Source: Lanius collurio (Eukaryota; Chordata; Aves; Passeriformes; Laniidae). From it: a DNA stretch of 64,000 bases. A program made the position numbers and the translations under genes. Positions 12,103 to 23,496 of this stretch are shown piece after piece; position 1 is the stretch's first letter, and every line of letters starts with the position of its first letter. The notes under the pieces were generated by a model. The model saw nothing but the letters and a program-made list of their open reading frames with translations, had not been told where the DNA came from and ran no database searches. The DNA is taken from the NCBI GenBank assembly GCA_020086605.1, contig JACBWW010000015.1, positions 16,658,912-16,722,911 on the forward strand, read 5' to 3'.

Positions 12103-12903
12103 GATCATAGAATCGGCTGAGCTGGAAGGGACCCACAAGGATCCTCGAGATCAACTCCCAGCCCTGCACAGGGCCATCCCCAAGACTCACGCCATGTGCC
12201 CAAGAGCACTCTCTAAATGCTTCTTGAACTCTGTCAGGCTGGTGCTGTGACTGCTTCTCTGGGGAGCTGTTCCAGTGCACAACTACCCTCTGGGTGAAGA
12301 ATGCTTTCCTAATATCAAATCTAAACCTCCCCTTACACAGCTTTAGGCCACTCCCTCAGGTCCTGTCACTGGGCACCACAGAGAAGAGATCAATGCCTGC
12401 CCCTGTTCTTCCCCTCTTGAGGAAGCTGTAACTGCAAGGAGGTCTCCCCTCATCAGTCTCCTCCAGGCTGAGCAGACCAAGTGACCTCAGCTGCTCCTCA
12501 CACAGCTTCCCCTCAAGGCCCTTCACCATCCTCATGGCCCTCCTCTGGTCACTCTCTAACAGCTCAATGTATTTTTATACTGGGGCACCCAGACCTGCCC
12601 CCAGCACTCGAGCTGAGGCCGCCCCAGAGCGGAGCAGAGCGGGACAATCCCCTCCCCTGCCCGGCTGCCGATGCTGTGCCCGATGCCCCCAGGACACGCT
12701 TGGCCCTCCAGGCTGCCAGGGCACTGCTGGCTCATGTTCAGCTTGCCATGGACCAGGACCCCCAGGGCCCTTTCTGCAGCGCTGCTCTCCAGCCTCTCTT
12801 TCTGCAGTCTGTAGTTACATCGCAGGTACTGAATCCAGCACAGCCCCTTGTTGAACTTCACATGGTTGGTGATGTCTCAATACTCAGCAGAACTGGCTCC
12901 TGC
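12103..12903 (-). mobile_element. CR1 LINE, 5'-truncated copy
   Basis: Reading the minus strand from 12,903 to 12,103 gives the typical end of CR1 ORF2. A frame at 12,861 to 12,556 carries the C-terminal reverse-transcriptase block (KFNKG, then YRLQ, then LESSAAER.LGVLV, then KLNMSQQC). The 3' untranslated region follows, with 'caccagcctgacagagttcaagaagc', and ends in 'gattctatgatct', the CR1 terminal octamer. The copy is 5'-truncated, as is usual for CR1, and its frame is broken by stops, so it is dead. GC content and CpG are clearly above the flanks, which is intrinsic to CR1. No target-site duplication was found. Confidence 0.93.
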
Positions 12904-13063
12904 TGACCCCAGATGCAACCACCCTAAGAGGGGGTGGGGTCCTCTTTTAAAAAGACCCTGGTCCCTGCCACTTTCAAGGGAGGCACAGCATCTGCTTTTA
13001 GCACCAGAGCACATGAGCACCAGTCTGGGCAGGTGAAAGGAAGGTAGCACAGCCAGAACATTG

Positions 13064-13064
<1 letters not shown>

Positions 13065-13102
<38 letters not shown>
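13065..13102. repeat. Homopolymer tract, 38 T
   Basis: An uninterrupted run of 38 T (38 A on the minus strand). CR1 elements do not end in poly-A, so it does not belong to the adjacent CR1 at 12,103 to 12,903. On the minus strand it could be the poly-A tail of a retrocopy lying at higher coordinates, but no target-site duplication is visible and 13,103 onward is not recognisable as an mRNA. The exact length may also be unreliable in the assembly. Confidence 0.85.
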
Positions 13103-16100
13103 CTTTCAGTGTTATATTTGATCTTATTTTGGACGTGTACATCAAGCAGGCTTCCGGAACTGGCAGCTGAAGTTTACCATTTCTTCCCACTAAACTCAGG
13201 TACTAGATTCAAGGGTAACTGATGCAAGGTCAGTATTTATGACTGAGTTGAGAATTTAGCCCTCATTCTCTATTTGTAAAAACCTTCCACTAATTTGGGA
13301 ATTGCCTGGTTAACAAGGTGGTTGCCTTGCAAGAAGCAGAAAACCCACCAGCTCTGACCTGTATCTAGCTTTTCTGCCTAGTTTAGCAGTGAGCCAGGGG
13401 CCTAAGGTGAAGTGGGGCGTGGAGGCCCCACCTCTCCAAGCTGGGACAGGTCTGCTTCCTTTCTCCTCTATTAGCCTGTGCAGAGAGGGAGGGCATTCCT
13501 CCTTCTCAACCAACATGTGCAGAGAAAGTGATATACGTCCTTGAGGGACTTACTAATCAGATGTGCCTTCCTCATGTGAGGGAGAGCTCAGGGACCCCTT
13601 CTTCCTGTGATGCCTCCCAGTGTTCATTTTAGCTCTTTGTTCTCCCCAGTCAGGCCTCTCCCTCTGTGGCATGATTAAAAGCACACTTGAGTTTTCTGTT
13701 TATCTCGGTAGAGTATCACAGCAAGTGCAATTGTCATATCACACATGACAGCAATTAACACCTAGCTACAGCACTATGACATCTGGATCTTTCTTTGCTG
13801 ATGACCACAAATTACAGACAAGCATTTACACTATGAACAGTATGAAAAGGGTGCATTTTAATTATGTGGACATGTGTAACAGATAACCAACATAAAAATT
13901 ATGCTCTGCATGTAAAATAAATCTTTCCTTCTAAGGCTCTCTCTACTTAGAAAACTCAATAATGAATTTAGCCTTCTGTGTCAGCTGTGATGGGAGAGTT
14001 TTGCTCTTTAGAGAGAAAATGAACCAGAGCAGTGACTTGTCAGAAGCATCTTGGAAACTCTGCTATTGACCCATTTACGATTAATGAATAAAACGCTTTA
14101 AGTTCACAGTTTTGGGGTATAACCATAAACTGTGTTTGCACATGCCTGCTTCTGGGGCCTGATTGAAGCCTAAAAAATATTCTGTTGATCCCTGTAATAA
14201 AGAATCAGCACTTTTACCTTCAGAGACCATGCCACAATACAAGTTATACGTATAAGAAGCAAGCAATGAAATTTCCTGTCTTCTGGGTGTTAATTTGAAC
14301 AGATGAGGGGCTCAGATAGGAAATATATTGATTTGCTGTCCTTCCTGAGGAAGCTCGTAAGGAGCCTCATATGGAAATGCAAAGAATTTTTCTCTGGTCA
14401 GTTCCTCGTGCTGATCAGTGCTCGTGTCTGACCTATGCATATTCAAGTCTTCATCCAGTAGTCATATAAGCATGCTGGAAAATTAATCTCTCTTCTTTGG
14501 ACTGTCCTGGAAAAGGGAGAGAGAAATGACTGGAACAAGGATCTTGGGATGAGCAGTATATTTCTGTATCTTCCTATGGGAACACAATTCTTATCCCTGG
14601 AAAGATCTTTCCCAACATCTGTAGTTAAAAAAAATATGAAAAAAGCCCCCATAGTTCCAGATTTTATCACCCTTTTTTCATATTCAATATTACTTAAACT
14701 GATATATTAGTGTCGTACCTTATGTCCATGTGACAACTTATGTATGGCCCTCGTGCCAGAACTCTGAAACCGCTCATTTTCAGTTGGGAGCCAAACTTTA
14801 AACAGAGCCCTCAGCCACACTGAGCACCAGTTAACTAAGCTGAGCAAACCTGAACCTACCCCTTTCTCATCAGAATAGTTGGCCCAGGGCTAATCTATTT
14901 CAAGCACTCTGGTTCTCTGAGTGAGAGGTTGTTTCTGCTGTAAGCTTACAATGCTGCAGGCTTATCCTTGGACAACACCTGGCTGTAGCAATATGGATTT
15001 TCCAGTTTACAGATTGGTAGATAGATGACCACTGAAGCAATAAAACAAGATTAAAACAAGCAGATAGCTGAAACTGCAGAACAACCTGTCTGCTCAGTAA
15101 TATATAAAACCCAAAGATAACTAGCATGTCACACTTTAGCACCTTTGCCATACTTAGCAGGTGGTCTTTCTTCCCTGCCCGTCCCACAGCCCCTGGAGAT
15201 GCTTGAAGAGTTGGCCACTACAACTTGCTGGCTTGCCTATCCCCTTTGAGAGAGTGAAAGGAAGCATCCCAATTCCAGCTGCACCACCAAGCACACTACT
15301 CACCCTATGAGCTAGACCTGACCTTTCAGGGAGCCAACACAAGCTAGTTACCTTTATTTTTAGATTAATTACCCACCCACTCTGGTGAGCTGCATAAGCT
15401 GATGGGGAGTGCCAGGGGTGCAGAAGCAGGGGCAATGCAGGACCAACGGGAGAGCAAGGAGCAGAAACTCCCCTTCTGTAGCAACCAGGCTGGCTCAGCC
15501 CTTCACCCAGGCAGTCTCTTCCTGCCAGTGTGGCAATCGGATGGAGTGCAGAGAGCAAGATGACCTGTTATTTTGGAACACTCCTCAAATAGCATTCATC
15601 CTCCAAAGGACTGGCATTCCTGTGGCTCTTCTGTTGGAATGCAAACAGTTTGAGGCACACAGACATGGTTATGTACCCAACTGCGGGTGACTGCTTCCAC
15701 AGGTAGGTAGGCTAGGGTATCCAGCACATTCCTAGGGCTGGTACAGAGGGCATGGGATTTAGAGGAACAGCTGCTGGAGGCCAAGAAAGATACTGGATGA
15801 CATCTCAAACAGCAGTACCAGACACCCATCTCTCTGAAAATGAGTTGACACTGAAGCAACTAATGTTGCTAGGGTCTTCAGCCATGACACAACATAGCTC
15901 CAGCTACACTGATGAAACTGCTGGGATATAAGATAATCCACTAATTGAATAGCAGGTACAGGGCCTGCCCACAGAACTCCCCATACCTCTGAAATGGTGA
16001 CAGCAGATTTAACATACAGCTGGGTGTGAAAACTTACCCTTGACCCACTGACTTCCTACAAAAATCCTTGTAGTTTTATTATCATCAAAATTTGTCCTTC

Positions 16101-19091
16101 TTTCTTCATGTATTCAATCTAATGCTATCACAGACCACTTTTTTATACCAACAAAGACATTTATGAAGCCAAAAAATACATGTGTAGAAGATGTTCAAAG
16201 ATGTGTTTAAAAATTAAAAGCAGCCCTTTAAAAACAGCTTATCTGTGCAACTGTTTCTATAAAACATTTCTTTCTTGTACTTTAAAGTGCATGCATCTCT
16301 AAAATGCAAAGTAAAGTTCTTTTATATACTATTTTTGCACAGATTCCAGATGGCACAGAGCAAGTGACTGCTATGGAGAACTAAAGGTTTTGAAGGAGGT
16401 GATTATAAAGAGTTCTTCATCTTTTGCGCCCCCTTCTCATTGACTTCAGGGTTTAGTTTGACTGATGAAGTGAAAGAACAAGAGAAAAACTCAGCAATCA
16501 TTTCCCATTTTCAGTCTTGAAGAATCATCCTAAGCATTATTTGAGGCACTGTTACTTTTTTGATAAATCCCTAAAAGTGAATACAATCAAATATTTGTAT
16601 GGTTCAATATCTCATTATTACATGGAAGAGCGAGACCTTCTTTTTCATCTTTCTAATCAGTGAGCCTTTGTGCATACCTGTATGATCTCAGCAGCAGCAG
16701 GAAGATTATGCAGTATAACTATGACTTAGTCCTGTCCTTCATTTTAATAATCTCTACATGACACTTGTGTAGCACATTCACATTTGATCTAAAAACAGTA
16801 GTAAGTAATCATAAGCTTAACAGTTAAGCAATAATTAACATGAATTAATCCTATTCCTGTTGTGAAGGAGCCCAAGAGATAATTTTCATCTTCAAACAGA
16901 CAGCAAGTGTGCCACCACATCTAGTCCCTGCTGAGACCTGAGGAGGTCTTTCCAGAGGCACTCCAAGACACAGCACAAAATCCAGCAGCAGAATTGCAAT
17001 GTTTGTACTGCAAGCTGAAACAGTTGGGATTGAGCCTATAAGGCATTTGGCAATGCCACTGTTGCATTATCAGGGTTGTTTTTACAGAAGGGAGTGAACC
17101 GATTTGTTCAGGAGTGATAGCAGTATCAGCTGCGCTGGCTCTGGAAGCAGTTAAACCTGCACAGAGCAGAAGCAGGTGAAGAGTCCAGGCCTGCTTTGAG
17201 ACACTTTCCTAATCACAGTTGGTAGGCAATCTCACTGCTAGAGGGTGAAATCATGAAAAAAAAAAACCCAGCCACAAGATTTTCAGGGTGACCAGTATTT
17301 TGCTCTGCAGCCACTTTATCAAAGCACCTGTCAGCTTTTTGCTCAGTTTCCAAGACCATGAAATATGCAGAAAAGGGCTTCCAAGAAATCCAAACTATAA
17401 GAAATCACATACAGTTAAAGTTGAAGTACACACACTTGTTGCTATGTGTATATCTTTCCACTCACCACCCAAAATATATGTATACTTACCCAGACACCTG
17501 TAATAACAGCACTAGGCATATGAAGCCATATTTTCTGCTTCTGTGTCTCTTTTGTACTGTAAAATAAAATAGTCTTTAGAATGTGATTGCACAGACCCCA
17601 TTACTTTAACTAAATTTTCCATTTTAAACTTCATTTAGTTAAACAGTAATACATAGGAATGTCAAGAAAATATATGGAATAACATCAAATTCCAAAGTCA
17701 GTTCCCATTCCAATCTCTGCCATAGACTTTTATCATGACCTCAGCAGGCAAACAGGTAGTTCAGCACAGGCCTCCAGCTCCAAATTTGTGCCCATATTTA
17801 AAACTTTTTCACCTTTTACTTCTGCTTCTTGCCTCCTTGCCTTACAAAACAGATTATTTTTTGTTGAACTCTGAGCAATGAAAGTCAATTTATTTTTTCT
17901 CACATTGACTGATATCATCCTACCCAAGGCTGTAGGGAAGGAAGGATGCTGTTGGCGTTGTGCTTTCCCCAGCTTGTATGGATGAAGCACTCCACAGGTC
18001 TGCAGATGTACTGGCAGATAATGCAGAAAAAGACTCATGTCTTTTGCCTATGAATGAAAACCATCTGGGATATGCTTAGAACTGCTACTAGTGTGTGCAA
18101 AGATAGCAAATACAAATTCACTGATTTATATGGAAATGGCTATAATGCTGTTGGATTGTGCTTTATATACAACACATCATGTGATCCAAACCCACGGATG
18201 TTTCCCGCTTCTTGCCACAAACCACGGCCTAGAGCTTCAGCACAAATTGAAGAATGCTTCTGGTTCTTATAGCTATGAAGGAAACACTGAGAGGGGCTGA
18301 GGAGGTGAACCATCTGAAGACAAAGATAAAATTACCCCACTTACAACAATAAGCTTTTATCTAGCCAATCTAAACCATAGCCCTGACAATGAGGAGGGGC
18401 AGATTTCCATCTGAGCTACCCACAAGGTCTGCATCCTAGAGCTAACGCCCAGCCCCAGCATGCACTCTGCAGCTTGCTCCTGCCCATCATCTGTTTTTGT
18501 GGTAACTGGCATGAGCTGCACTAAAAATATTTTAGAAGAGCTCAGATGTAGGTGGTTTCAGAACACACAGGTGATTTCTAAGCACGTGATTAAGCTGAAG
18601 TCCCTGGGTACTGTAGCATGACAGAAGGGAGAACACAGAGACATAGGCTATTTTACAGACCTTCAAGATGCCACAAGAATCCTGCTTTAAATTTCCTTGT
18701 AACATTGTAATTCAGATTAGTGTTTACTATTAATTTGTTATGTGCTAACATTTCCTGTGTACAACAGTTGGTTCATGGGGTTTGCTTAGACTTAGGATGG
18801 CATCCATTCAAGCAGCTGCCCAGCTGCCCATGGTTGAGACCAGGAGTAATGCAGTGGCACAAACAATTTTGCAGGCCTGAGTTGCCAGGAAGACTTGGGC
18901 TGGCCATAAACATTCTTTGGCCAGTTTTTGTTAATTGCCTTGCATTCGATGAAATCTTTCTCTTTGTTAGGACCACTCATTTTTGATACCAACTCCCATT
19001 ACCTTATCCAAGAGCATCACCAAATTGTTTCTAGATTATGGGGTATATAGGAAAACCCAGTTTTCCATGGCTTCCATTAGTGCATGTAGCT
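13103..19091. other. Intergenic flank, no gene seen
   Basis: Six kilobases of AT-rich flank with a slightly GC-richer island at 15,150 to 15,560. The island's minus-strand open frame has no domain I know. Around 16,790 to 16,860 there is a dense cluster of TAAT/ATTA cores. No CR1, LTR, tRNA or CpG island was seen. Confidence 0.5.
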
Positions 19092-19205
19092 TTCATTTCA
19101 AGTATGGCAAAATCATAGACAGAGAGGTTAAGTCCTGTGATGTATTCATTGATACAGCTGGAAATAAGCTCTCGATCACACAGGCCTCCTTCAAGTCTTT
19201 GTGTG
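19092..19205 (-). repeat. MIR-like SINE relic, inverted
   Basis: On the + strand 'catttcaagtatggcaaaat' is followed by 'gacagagaggttaagtcc', then 'cagctggaaataagctc' and 'cacaggcctccttcaagtc'. This is the order found in the reverse complement of MIR/MIR3 ('cattttacagatggggaaac', 'cacagagaggttaagt', 'agctgggaatagaacccaggtctcctgactccaagtc'). It is degenerate but co-linear over about 110 bases. Confidence 0.55.
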
Positions 19206-20520
19206 TTTTGGTAATTGATGTTATATTTAAATCACAATGTCAACTCTCATTGCCACTTACTATACCTTATGTTGACTTGTCAGCAGTATAGCATCTCATT
19301 TCCCAGCAGCTGCTAAGAGTTTAGTTGAGACCTAACTACACATCAGCAAGAAAAACTATTCAAAATTACTTCTTACAGCAATAGAAACCTAATGGTTTTT
19401 GCAATAAATTAACACTGTGACACGGAGGGAAAAGTATTTGCTTAGTAGCAGAAATTATAAGGGTAAGCTTCCCAACCTGATTAGAGAGTTATCTGTAAAT
19501 CCTGAATGAAGCTGCTTGCATTATTCAACCAAAGGGTCTTTGGTAAATAGAAATGGCATAAACATATATCTGGCAGAAAATGTATCATTTACCTGCTACA
19601 CCTTCTACACAGCCTTAGGAGACATGCTAAATAAAGGGAATAAAAAGTAATGCTCAATAACTATCCACTTGCTGTATGAGATGGGCACCCCATAAAAAAC
19701 CACAACAATACAGAGGTATGCACATGAATAAGCACAGAGGGACTAACGTACTCCCTGTCTGTTGAGACCACATCATTCTCCCCACATCCTTTCTCCTGAG
19801 AGGCATTGCCTACTTTCACTTCAAGTTTGTACTTTTATGTGACAACTAATTAAATTACTTCAAAAATGGTTGCATAAAAATTATTTCCCTTTAAAATAGA
19901 CTATATGTTTTTGTTTACTGTTCGTGACTGCAATCAATATGATCAACTAGAAGCAGGTCTTACAAACTCCTCAAGGCCAAGAATATTTTATATGTTCTTC
20001 CATTGTTCATGCAGACTTTCCAAGTGACCCCAAGCTTCAGTATTAACTTGTCGATAGTCACATGCTAGAGGAAATTTTCAGGTAGAGTAGGACAGGAAAG
20101 AACATAAGATTCACTGCAGATTGTTTAACCTATGCAGAAGTCCTGTGAGCTACAGAAAACTTGGAAAAGTCCCCAGAGAGTTTTTGAGACTCATGAATCC
20201 CAGTAGGGTTTAGTATTTCCAGGCTGTTAATGTTTATTTCCTGAAACTGTTACAGTAGATTTTCAAGTGTTGCTGTGACTTAACCTCTGGCTTATGTCTT
20301 GCATTCCGGAATGAAGGCTGAATGCCACATGGATGCTTTGCGAGCCTGGCTGGCAGCTGAACTTCCAGGTAGACAGAAACCCTGAAGGCGATAGTCAACC
20401 TCTTCTGAAGCCCCATGGCCATCCTAACTCTAAAGGAGCCCTTGTCATAACTTTTTATAACCTTCAGCTTCATCCTGTGCACCTCACCAGCTCTAACCCC
20501 ACCTTTAGGAAGCTGCCAGT

Positions 20521-20904
20521 TTAAGGGAGAAGGTCTTCAGACCTTCTGGCTGATGTGCTGAAAATCATGACTCTGAAGAACATGGTAGCTAAAATGCATG
20601 CAGAATTGTCAGACTGGTTAGCTGTTGATGCCTCAGTACTTGAAGGCTCTCTTTTTAAATTTTCTTTGTGTTTGGGTTTAATGATACTAAAGGTTTCCAC
20701 GTCAATGAGAACTGGAAGTCCAGGAGAGTCAAGAGAGTGCTGACCTTGCTGGACCTGCTCGCTTAGGCTGGCTTTCTTGACACTGTTTTCCTCCGGCCTT
20801 AAGACTGCAAGCTCACTGGGGGCTGGGGCCACTCTTTTAGCTCGGCTCGTACTGCAGCGCACGAGCTGATGCTGCCGGAGTCGGAAGAGCTCAGCTGGAG
20901 ACAT
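20521..20904 (-). other. Unidentified 127-codon open frame, divergent to ELOVL6
   Basis: On the minus strand an ATG at 20,904 opens a 127-codon frame ending at 20,521, and the frame stays open for 10 further codons upstream. It points away from ELOVL6 and starts just outside the CpG island, where an antisense transcript from a bidirectional promoter would be expected. The peptide is charged and of normal complexity (for example KPKHKENLKREPSSTE) with no membrane segment or motif I recognise. There is a possible splice acceptor (ccggcag) at about 20,874. It may be a spurious frame, an lncRNA exon or a small gene; sequence alone does not decide. Confidence 0.25.
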
Positions 20905-21494
20905 CAGCAAGTAGCAGATGCAACGGGAAGGCAAAATTAAGGCTCCATAAACACCCTGTGACCCAGCTGCGAGAGCAGCTCAGCAAGGGATGGTTAGATT
21001 TAGGGTCTCTGCCCTATGCTCCACCAGCCCCGTGCATACTGGAACATGCAAAGGCGTGTCTGTGCACACAGCAGGGAGCTCAGGGCAGCCCGTCTGCAGG
21101 ACGGTCCCCCCGGCATGGGGACACCCAGCTGCAGCCCCTGTCCCCGCAAGCTGGCCCCGGCCGGGCAGGGGGACAGAGAGCCCACTCCCGCGGGATGGCG
21201 ACACCCGCAGCAGGTGCGCTGGGATCTAAACGCCAAACAGGACATGTCGGGGTGTGTGTAGGCTTCTTCGGGGGGAGTGTATATGCGTCTGCCCTTCTGG
21301 CTAAATCTGAGCTTGTGCTTCTTTAGTTTCCGGCTGGCCGCCGAGGGTGCGCAGGGCACTGCGGCATGGAGTCAGCAGAGGGGTAGGGGCTTCCTATTTT
21401 TGTAGTTGTTTTTGACGGCCTGGGGTGTGCGGGGGAGTTCCTCCCTGCTAAGAGCGCAGCCCTGGCGCTATTCACAGGGCAGCGCCAGCGCTGT

Positions 21495-21660
21495 GCGGGG
21501 GGCGGCGGCGGCGGCGGGCGGGCACTAAGACCGCGCCGCCCCCGGGCGCTGCGCGGCGGCCGCAGAAGAGGAGGAGACCGGCGGGCCCGGGAGGAGAGGC
21601 GCGGAGGGGAGCGGAGCTATGTTAAAGCTGGGGTACCGCTGAGGCGGGGCGGGCCAGGCC
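21495..21660 (+). promoter_or_regulatory. Presumed ELOVL6 core promoter / 5' leader
   Basis: A TATA-less GC-rich stretch 100 to 270 bases before the start codon. It has a GGC trinucleotide run at 21,499 to 21,518, CCGCCC-type sites near 21,531 to 21,548, and a double GC-box (GGCGGGGCGGG) at 21,643 to 21,653, all potential Sp1/KLF sites. A CCAAT core (GGCCAATG) overlaps the start codon at 21,759 to 21,766 and is too far downstream to act as a normal NF-Y box. I did not find a clear SREBP site or CACGTG carbohydrate-response box in the 800 bases upstream, although the mammalian gene is known to respond to SREBP-1. The transcription start is not determined. Confidence 0.5.
21619..21642 (+). other. 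Short upstream reading frame in presumed 5' leader
   Basis: An ATG 144 bases before the ELOVL6 start opens a seven-codon frame (MLKLGYR, then TGA). It matters only if transcription starts upstream of 21,619, which is plausible given the GC-rich promoter but not shown. Its start context has G at -3 and T at +4, which is moderate, and at least as strong as the context of the main start codon. Confidence 0.35.
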
Positions 21661-21762
21661 AGAAGCGGGGGCTCTCCGGTAGCGGGCGCGCAGGGGCCCG
21701 GCTCCCGAGGCGGCGGCAGGCAGCATCTCGGCGCGGGGAGCGGCTCCGCAGCCACCGGGCCA

Positions 21763-21851
21763 ATGAACATGTCAGTGTTGACTTTGCAGGAATACGAATT
21801 CGAGAAGCAGTTCAACGAGCATGCGGCCATCCAGTGGATGCAAGAGAACTG
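21763..21851 (+). CDS. ELOVL6: ELOVL6 first coding exon (partial CDS)
   Basis: ELOVL6 is the endoplasmic-reticulum fatty-acid elongase that condenses malonyl-CoA with C12 to C16 saturated and monounsaturated acyl-CoAs, giving mainly C18 products. The exon encodes 29 codons plus TG of the next Trp codon. The peptide starts [16 protein letters not shown] and continues through an IQWMQEN block, as in vertebrate ELOVL6. This is the N-terminal segment facing the lumen, before the first membrane helix. The membrane helices and the HXXHH catalytic box lie in later exons not found here. The start at 21,763 (residue 1 Met) is chosen by homology; its context (C at -3, A at +4) is weak, and a second Met follows at codon 3. 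From memory, mammals have N-E at residues 20 to 21, while this copy has H-A. The exon ends at a consensus GTGAGT donor in phase 2. Confidence 0.97.
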
Positions 21852-21857
21852 GTGAGT
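21852..21857 (+). other. 5' splice site of ELOVL6 intron 1
   Basis: The sequence AACTG|GTGAGT is a strong consensus donor. It splits the Trp30 codon after TG, so the next exon must begin with G. That agrees with the conserved W-K-K sequence that follows in the family. Confidence 0.93.
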
Positions 21858-21879
21858 GCCGGCCCCGGGCCCCGCCGCC

Positions 21880-22279
21880 NNNNNNNNNNNNNNNNNNNNN
21901 NNNNNNNNNNNNNNNNNNNNNNNNNNNNNNNNNNNNNNNNNNNNNNNNNNNNNNNNNNNNNNNNNNNNNNNNNNNNNNNNNNNNNNNNNNNNNNNNNNNN
22001 NNNNNNNNNNNNNNNNNNNNNNNNNNNNNNNNNNNNNNNNNNNNNNNNNNNNNNNNNNNNNNNNNNNNNNNNNNNNNNNNNNNNNNNNNNNNNNNNNNNN
22101 NNNNNNNNNNNNNNNNNNNNNNNNNNNNNNNNNNNNNNNNNNNNNNNNNNNNNNNNNNNNNNNNNNNNNNNNNNNNNNNNNNNNNNNNNNNNNNNNNNNN
22201 NNNNNNNNNNNNNNNNNNNNNNNNNNNNNNNNNNNNNNNNNNNNNNNNNNNNNNNNNNNNNNNNNNNNNNNNNNNNNNN
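21880..22279. other. Assembly gap, 400 N
   Basis: A run of exactly 400 N, starting 28 bases after the ELOVL6 splice donor in the most GC-rich part of the CpG island. Its true length is probably unknown. Frames reported across it are meaningless. Confidence 0.99.
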
Positions 22280-22719
22280 CCTCCATCCTTGCCCGACCTT
22301 CCCGCTCCCCGCGCTGCAGGCTCGTTCAAACAACTTGCGCGTTTGCCCGCGCTCCCCGCGGAGCCCCTTTGCCTTCCCCCTCCCCTCCCTCAGCTCCTAA
22401 TAAACTTCATTTGCAGCCATGCGGTTATTAACTTTCCCGGCGAATGCATGCGGCCGGGGCGAGCCGAGCCTCGGCGGGACCGGGGCTGCGCAGGCACCCG
22501 TCGGGGTTTCCCGGGTCGCGGCGAGCCGGAGCCTGACGGCCTCGCAAGGGAACACACGCCCGCTCACAGCCTGGCCCGCCGAAGGGGAGTGGCTGTGCGG
22601 GGAAGCTGCTCTCTGCCAGGCACTGCTCCGGGGGGCATCCCTAGGCCTTGGCCCGCGGCAGAGAGACGAGGATGGAGGGAGCGCCCCAGCTGTCCTTGCC
22701 CGCTCCACGAGGCCCTCTG

Positions 22720-23496
22720 AGCTGTCCTCGGGGCCAGGATCCCTCTCTCCATGACACTTGCCCACACCTTGCCCCAGTCCTTGTCCTGCTTTGTCCACCT
22801 GTACTGGCCTTGTGTTCACAGTCTGCCCCCACTCACCTGTGCCTTGCTGATGGACTGTCCCTGACCAGCCTTGCCTAGTGCCCAGTCTTGCTCTTTCTGC
22901 TGCTCCTGTGGTCTCTCTCCACAGCTGGCCCCCAACTTTCCCACTGCCTGCATGCTCTCCCTTGGCAGGGCTGTCCACCCTTTTGACCTCCTGAGTGAGG
23001 ACCTTCCCCATGCCACCCTCATGTGATAATGGCAGGATAGGACTGTCTCTGGGCCCAGGCTTTGGTGCCTGCATTTGTAGGGCAGAATGGTCCAGGATCC
23101 TAGGTGGATCTCAGCTAGGGATTCGCTAGAATCCTTTAGTGACTAGTCCAGGGACTTTTAAGGGCAGTATAATTAAAATGACCATTAGGTGCTTGTATGT
23201 CTCCCTCTGTTCTGCAGGTGAGCTCATTACTTCTTGAGAGGTGCCTGGTGTCCCTCATGTTTCAGGAAAAAGGAGAGCACATAGATATTCTTGGGCTGGG
23301 AGTATTGGACGCTTCCCTTTCTGTCCATGTTCCAGAAGAAAATTGGCATCAGAATAGGATATTCTGGTAAAAGAGGATGGAGGGGGTGATACATGAGTGT
23401 ATGTATTTGCCAAATAACCCAGGAGAGGTGCAGTTTATTTTAAAGAACATGCCTAGCATCTAGCACTCCTGTATCTTCTCCTTGGCTCTCCTGTGC
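22720..23496. other. Intron segment, pyrimidine-rich
   Basis: From about 22,740 to 22,990 the + strand is strongly C/T-rich with repeated 'cttgcc/ctgtcc' words, a low-complexity transition zone from the CpG island into normal intron. Minus-strand frames here (for example 22,397 to 23,074) are by-products of this bias. Nothing else was recognised. Confidence 0.5.

Larger units (their letters stand above)
20960..22720. promoter_or_regulatory. CpG island over the ELOVL6 first exon
   Basis: GC content and CpG density rise sharply from about 20,960, peak between 21,480 and 21,880, continue past the assembly gap and fall off near 22,720. CpG dinucleotides are dense, unlike the CpG-poor flanks. The island covers the presumed promoter, the 5' leader, the first coding exon of ELOVL6 and the start of intron 1, as expected for a broadly expressed metabolic gene with a TATA-less promoter. 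The 400-base gap probably hides even more GC-rich sequence. Confidence 0.9.

Noticed and set aside
12481..12906. Plus-strand frames of 100 to 140 codons
   Set aside because: They are the antisense of the CR1 copy at 12,103 to 12,903, not genes.
15154..15558. 134-codon minus-strand frame in a GC-richer patch
   Set aside because: No domain, start without supporting context, and the overlapping plus frame is open too.
18581..18586. CACGTG boxes (also near 30,536, 52,631 and 63,790) as ChREBP/USF sites for ELOVL6
   Set aside because: All are isolated, 3 to 42 kb from the promoter, unpaired, and occur about as often as expected by chance.
1..20900. Search for exons of the expected upstream neighbour (ENPEP in other vertebrates)
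   Set aside because: No zinc-metallopeptidase HEXXH context or other peptidase segment was seen on either strand; the neighbour is probably outside the window.
21525..22720. Several long frames on both strands through the CpG island
   Set aside because: They run across 400 N and are artefacts of translating unknown bases.
22397..23074. 225-codon minus-strand frame
   Set aside because: It spans the edge of the CpG island and a C/T-biased low-complexity stretch; the peptide is Gly/Arg/Ser-rich and looks like a by-product of base composition.
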